Shown here: positions 61,612-64,000 of the stretch, one piece after another
Numbering within the stretch: the first letter of the stretch is position 1
Layout of the letters: every line of letters starts with the position of its first letter
Assembly: GCA_002238825.1 (NCBI GenBank)
Contig: MPNC01000007.1
Coordinates: forward strand, 123,559 to 187,558
Direction of reading: 5' to 3'
Source: SAR202 cluster bacterium bin87
GTDB taxonomy: Bacteria > Chloroflexota > Dehalococcoidia > Lucifugimonadales > UBA3495
Length of the DNA stretch: 64,000 nt
The notes under the pieces: generated by a model
Seen by the model: only the letters and a program-made list of their open reading frames with translations
What the model was told of the DNA's origin: nothing
Databases searched by the model: none
Made by a program: the position numbers and the translations under genes

Positions 61612-64000
61612 ATGAGCCAGTCTGAGTCTGAGCAGCTGAAACTAGAGAATGAGGCGCTGCGTGAACGCCTGACGCGGTTGAGCGAAGCGAGCCTGCGCAT
61701 CAACGAGAGTCTGGAGTTGGGCTCGGTGCTGCAGGGAGTTCTGGACGCCGCGAGATCGCTGACCGATGCGCGTTACGGGGTGATGACGTTCCACGACGAC
61801 GGGGGAGCGGTTGAGAACTTTCTGTCGTCGGGGATGACTGCGGAGGAGGCGAGCGCGGTCTGGAAAATACCGACGGCGCCCGGGATCTACGAGCGGCTGG
61901 GTGGGATCGCGGGTCCGGTGCGGCATCCGGACATGCTGGAGCTGCTGAGCGAGCTGGGAGTTCCCGGAGTGAGCCTGCCCTTGTCCCTGCCGTCGGGGAC
62001 GGTGTTTTCCTTCCTGGCGTCGCCGTTGCTGCATCGGGACCAGCGTTTGGGCAACATCTACCTGGCGGCCAAGCTGAGCAGCCGGGAGTTCACTCGGGAG
62101 GACGAGGAGACGCTGGTGATGTTCGCGTCCCAGGCGTCTTTGGTGATCGCCAACGCGAGGCGTTATCGGGACGAGCAGCGGGCGCGGACCGACCTGGAGA
62201 CCCTGGTGAACACGTCGCCGGTGGGCGTGGTGGTTTTGGACGCCAGGACGGGGATGCCGGTGTCGTTCAATCGGGAGGCGTCCCGGATCATCGACCGTCT
62301 GCGCAGCCCGGACCAGTCGGTGGGGGAGCTGATGGAGGTGATGAGCTGGATACGGGCTGACGGTCAGGAGGTGTCGCTGCGGGATTTTCCCAATGCGGCG
62401 CGGCCCCGGGTGGGAGAGACGGTTCGCGCCGAGGAGATCGTGCTGCAGGTTCCCGACGGGAGGCGGGTTACGGTGTTGATCAACGCGACGCCGATCCGGT
62501 CGGGTGCGGGGGAGGTGGAGTCGGTGGTGGTGACCCTGCAGGACCTGACGCCGCTGGAGGAGATGGAGCGTCTGCGGGCGGATTTCCTGGGGATGGTGAG
62601 CCACGAACTGCGCACTCCGCTGGCGACGATAAAGGGTTCCACGACCACGCTGCTGAGTGGAGCGTCGGACCTTGACCCGGCGGTGATGACCCAGTTTCAC
62701 CGGATCATGGACCAGCAGGTGGACCATATGCAGGAGCTGATCGGTGATCTCCTGGACGTGGCGCGGATCGAGGCGGGGTCGTTGTCGGTTGATCCGGCGC
62801 CGGTGGACCTGGCGGAGATAGTGGACGAGGCGCGGAGCCGGTTTCTGGGGGCGGGAGGAAGCGAGAGGCTGAGCGTGGACCTGGATCCGGAGCTGCCGAT
62901 GGTGATGGCGGACCGGCGGCGCATCGCGCAGGTGCTGGGGAACCTGCTGACCAACGCGGTGCGGCACTCGCCGGAGGGGTCGTCGGTGCGTGTTTCGGCG
63001 GTGCGGGACGGCATCCACGTGGCGATATCGGTGTCCGACCAGGGCCGGGGGATACCGGCGGACATGCTGCCGCTCCTGTTTCGCAAGTTCTCCCAGGTGG
63101 ACGGGGCGACGCGGGAGGGAGGCGGGGCCGGATCGGGCCTGGGGCTGGCGATCTGCAAAGGGATTGTGGAGGCACACGGTGGCCGCATCCGGGCGGAAAG
63201 CGAAGGACGGGGACTGGGAGCGCGGTTCACCTTCACCATTCCGGCGGCGGATGGAGGGGTTGCGGCGTCGACGGCTCTCGCGGCGCCGGCGTACGCGCGG
63301 CGGGCATCCCGGGGGCGGCTGCGCATCCTGGCGGTGGACGACGACCCCCAGGCGCTCCGCTACGTTCGCGACGCCATCTCCCGGGCGGGATACGCGCCGA
63401 TTGTCACCGGAGACCCCGAAGACGTGCCGCGCCTCATGCAGGAGGAGAAGCCACACCTGGTGCTGCTGGACCTGATGCTCCCGGGGAGCGACGGGATCGA
63501 GCTGATGACCGGGATCCTCCGGACGGCGGACGTGCCGGTGATCTTCGTGTCGGTGTACGGGCAGGAGGACGTCGTGGCCCGGGCGTTCGACATGGGAGCA
63601 TCCGACTACGTGGTCAAGCCCTTCTCGCCGACGGAACTGGCGGCGAGGATCCGGGCGGCCCTGCGCCGGAGGGACGCGCCCGACGCAGACGAGCCTGCGG
63701 GTCCGTTCGAGTTGGAAGACCTTTCCATCGACTACGCCACACGCCGAGTGTGGCTGTCGGGGAGAGCGGTGGAACTGACGCCCACTGAGTACGGATTGCT
63801 CTACGAGCTTTCGATCCACGCGGGCCGGGTGATGACGCACGACCATCTGCTGGTGCGGATCTGGGGACCGGAGAGGATGGGAGAGCCGTGGCTGGTCCGG
63901 GAGGTGGTGAAGCGGCTGCGGGGGAAGCTGAGCGACGCCGCCGCGGACCCGAAGTACATCTTCACCGAGCCGCGGCTCGGTTATCGCATGCCCGCGGGAG
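61612..64000 (+). CDS. One-polypeptide two-component protein: GAF-PAS-HisKA-HATPase-REC-winged helix (3' end outside window)
   Basis: 796 codons are visible without a stop. Order: short coiled coil (1-25), GAF (~28-190), PAS (~195-315), HisKA with H331 in SHELRTPL, HATPase_c (N448 in NLLTNAVRHS; GxG near 505-512 in GSGLGLAI), REC (D576-D578, phospho-acceptor D620, K669), then an OmpR/PhoB-type winged helix (~699-796: VELTPTEYGLLYELS...LVREVVKRLRGKL). No membrane helix, so a soluble sensor. A kinase fused directly to a DNA-binding response regulator would pass signal to promoters without a separate partner. The start lacks a strong ribosome site. Confidence 0.92.
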   Translation, partial: MSQSESEQLKLENEALRERLTRLSEASLRINESLELGSVLQGVLDAARSLTDARYGVMTFHDDGGAVENFLSSGMTAEEASAVWKIPTAPGIYERLGGIAGPVRHPDMLELLSELGVPGVSLPLSLPSGTVFSFLASPLLHRDQRLGNIYLAAKLSSREFTREDEETLVMFASQASLVIANARRYRDEQRARTDLETLVNTSPVGVVVLDARTGMPVSFNREASRIIDRLRSPDQSVGELMEVMSWIRADGQEVSLRDFPNAARPRVGETVRAEEIVLQVPDGRRVTVLINATPIRSGAGEVESVVVTLQDLTPLEEMERLRADFLGMVSHELRTPLATIKGSTTTLLSGASDLDPAVMTQFHRIMDQQVDHMQELIGDLLDVARIEAGSLSVDPAPVDLAEIVDEARSRFLGAGGSERLSVDLDPELPMVMADRRRIAQVLGNLLTNAVRHSPEGSSVRVSAVRDGIHVAISVSDQGRGIPADMLPLLFRKFSQVDGATREGGGAGSGLGLAICKGIVEAHGGRIRAESEGRGLGARFTFTIPAADGGVAASTALAAPAYARRASRGRLRILAVDDDPQALRYVRDAISRAGYAPIVTGDPEDVPRLMQEEKPHLVLLDLMLPGSDGIELMTGILRTADVPVIFVSVYGQEDVVARAFDMGASDYVVKPFSPTELAARIRAALRRRDAPDADEPAGPFELEDLSIDYATRRVWLSGRAVELTPTEYGLLYELSIHAGRVMTHDHLLVRIWGPERMGEPWLVREVVKRLRGKLSDAAADPKYIFTEPRLGYRMPAG

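Noticed and set aside
61642..63846. Very long minus-strand open reading (about 734 residues)
   Set aside because: It lies antisense to the sensor-kinase gene and has Arg/His/Pro-rich shadow composition without any domain.
1..64000. tRNA, rRNA, CRISPR arrays, riboswitches
   Set aside because: No cloverleaf with a proper T-loop, no rRNA-like stretch, no regularly spaced short repeats, and no recognisable riboswitch core were found by eye.

Overview
The window is about 62% GC, densely packed and carries no rRNA or tRNA gene, so its taxonomy rests on gene content. Many short-chain dehydrogenases, SMP-30/NHL lactonase-like proteins, amidohydrolases, a CaiB-type CoA-transferase, an AprA-like flavoprotein, clan AA aspartic protease and DUF2157/GDYXXLXY proteins, plus a full hopanoid operon, suggest an uncultured Chloroflexota (SAR202/Dehalococcoidia-like) bacterium. 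This is an inference. Extended -10 promoters of the form TGnTATAAT recur in front of genes on both strands.

Region 1 (1-27.5 kb) is catabolic and accessory metabolism. It holds two MFS transporters (one cut by the left edge), several SDRs, an inositol-monophosphatase-family enzyme, a metallo-beta-lactamase-fold hydrolase, a quinone reductase, an anchored gluzincin peptidase, an AprA-like flavoprotein without AprB, two PaREP1/HEPN-like proteins, tandem dienelactone hydrolases, a GSAM-like aminotransferase, SMP-30, GNAT and NHL proteins, and a higBA module whose toxin gene is frameshifted. The standout is 17066-18586 (minus). There a thioredoxin-NHL (NHLRC2-like) gene is interrupted by an in-frame TGA exactly where homologs have the first Cys of the CxxC active site, followed by a SECIS-like hairpin at bacterial spacing. 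It is a probable selenoprotein (UxxC).

Region 2 (27.6-36.5 kb) has a CoA-transferase diverging from a fatty-acid operon (split MaoC dehydratase pair, plsX, fabG). Next come a PEP-mutase/isocitrate-lyase-family enzyme with an extra C-terminal domain, coupled to a retropepsin-like protease, and a DUF2157/GDYXXLXY membrane pair.

Region 3 (36.6-50.8 kb, minus) is the hopanoid operon: polyprenyl synthase, hpnH, hpnG, hpnA, squalene-hopene cyclase, yjbQ, hpnC, hpnD and hpnE, then a class II aldolase, an NAD-epimerase, a nucleoside hydrolase and a phosphodiesterase. Several junctions overlap by 4 nt. Together these genes make squalene from isoprenyl diphosphates, cyclise it to hopene, add adenosine and remove adenine.

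Region 4 (50.9-61.5 kb) is mixed. It contains a palindromic MITE-like element, a threonine-synthase / NIL-domain / MoaD-ThiS operon with a clear terminator, a truncated serine recombinase, an ACT protein, a histidine-decarboxylase-like enzyme, then decayed DNA: a multiply broken secreted FN3 gene carrying a copy of a dispersed repeat, and a frameshifted IS1182-like transposase relic. At the right edge (61612 onward) is a large one-polypeptide two-component protein (GAF-PAS-HisKA-HATPase-REC-winged helix).
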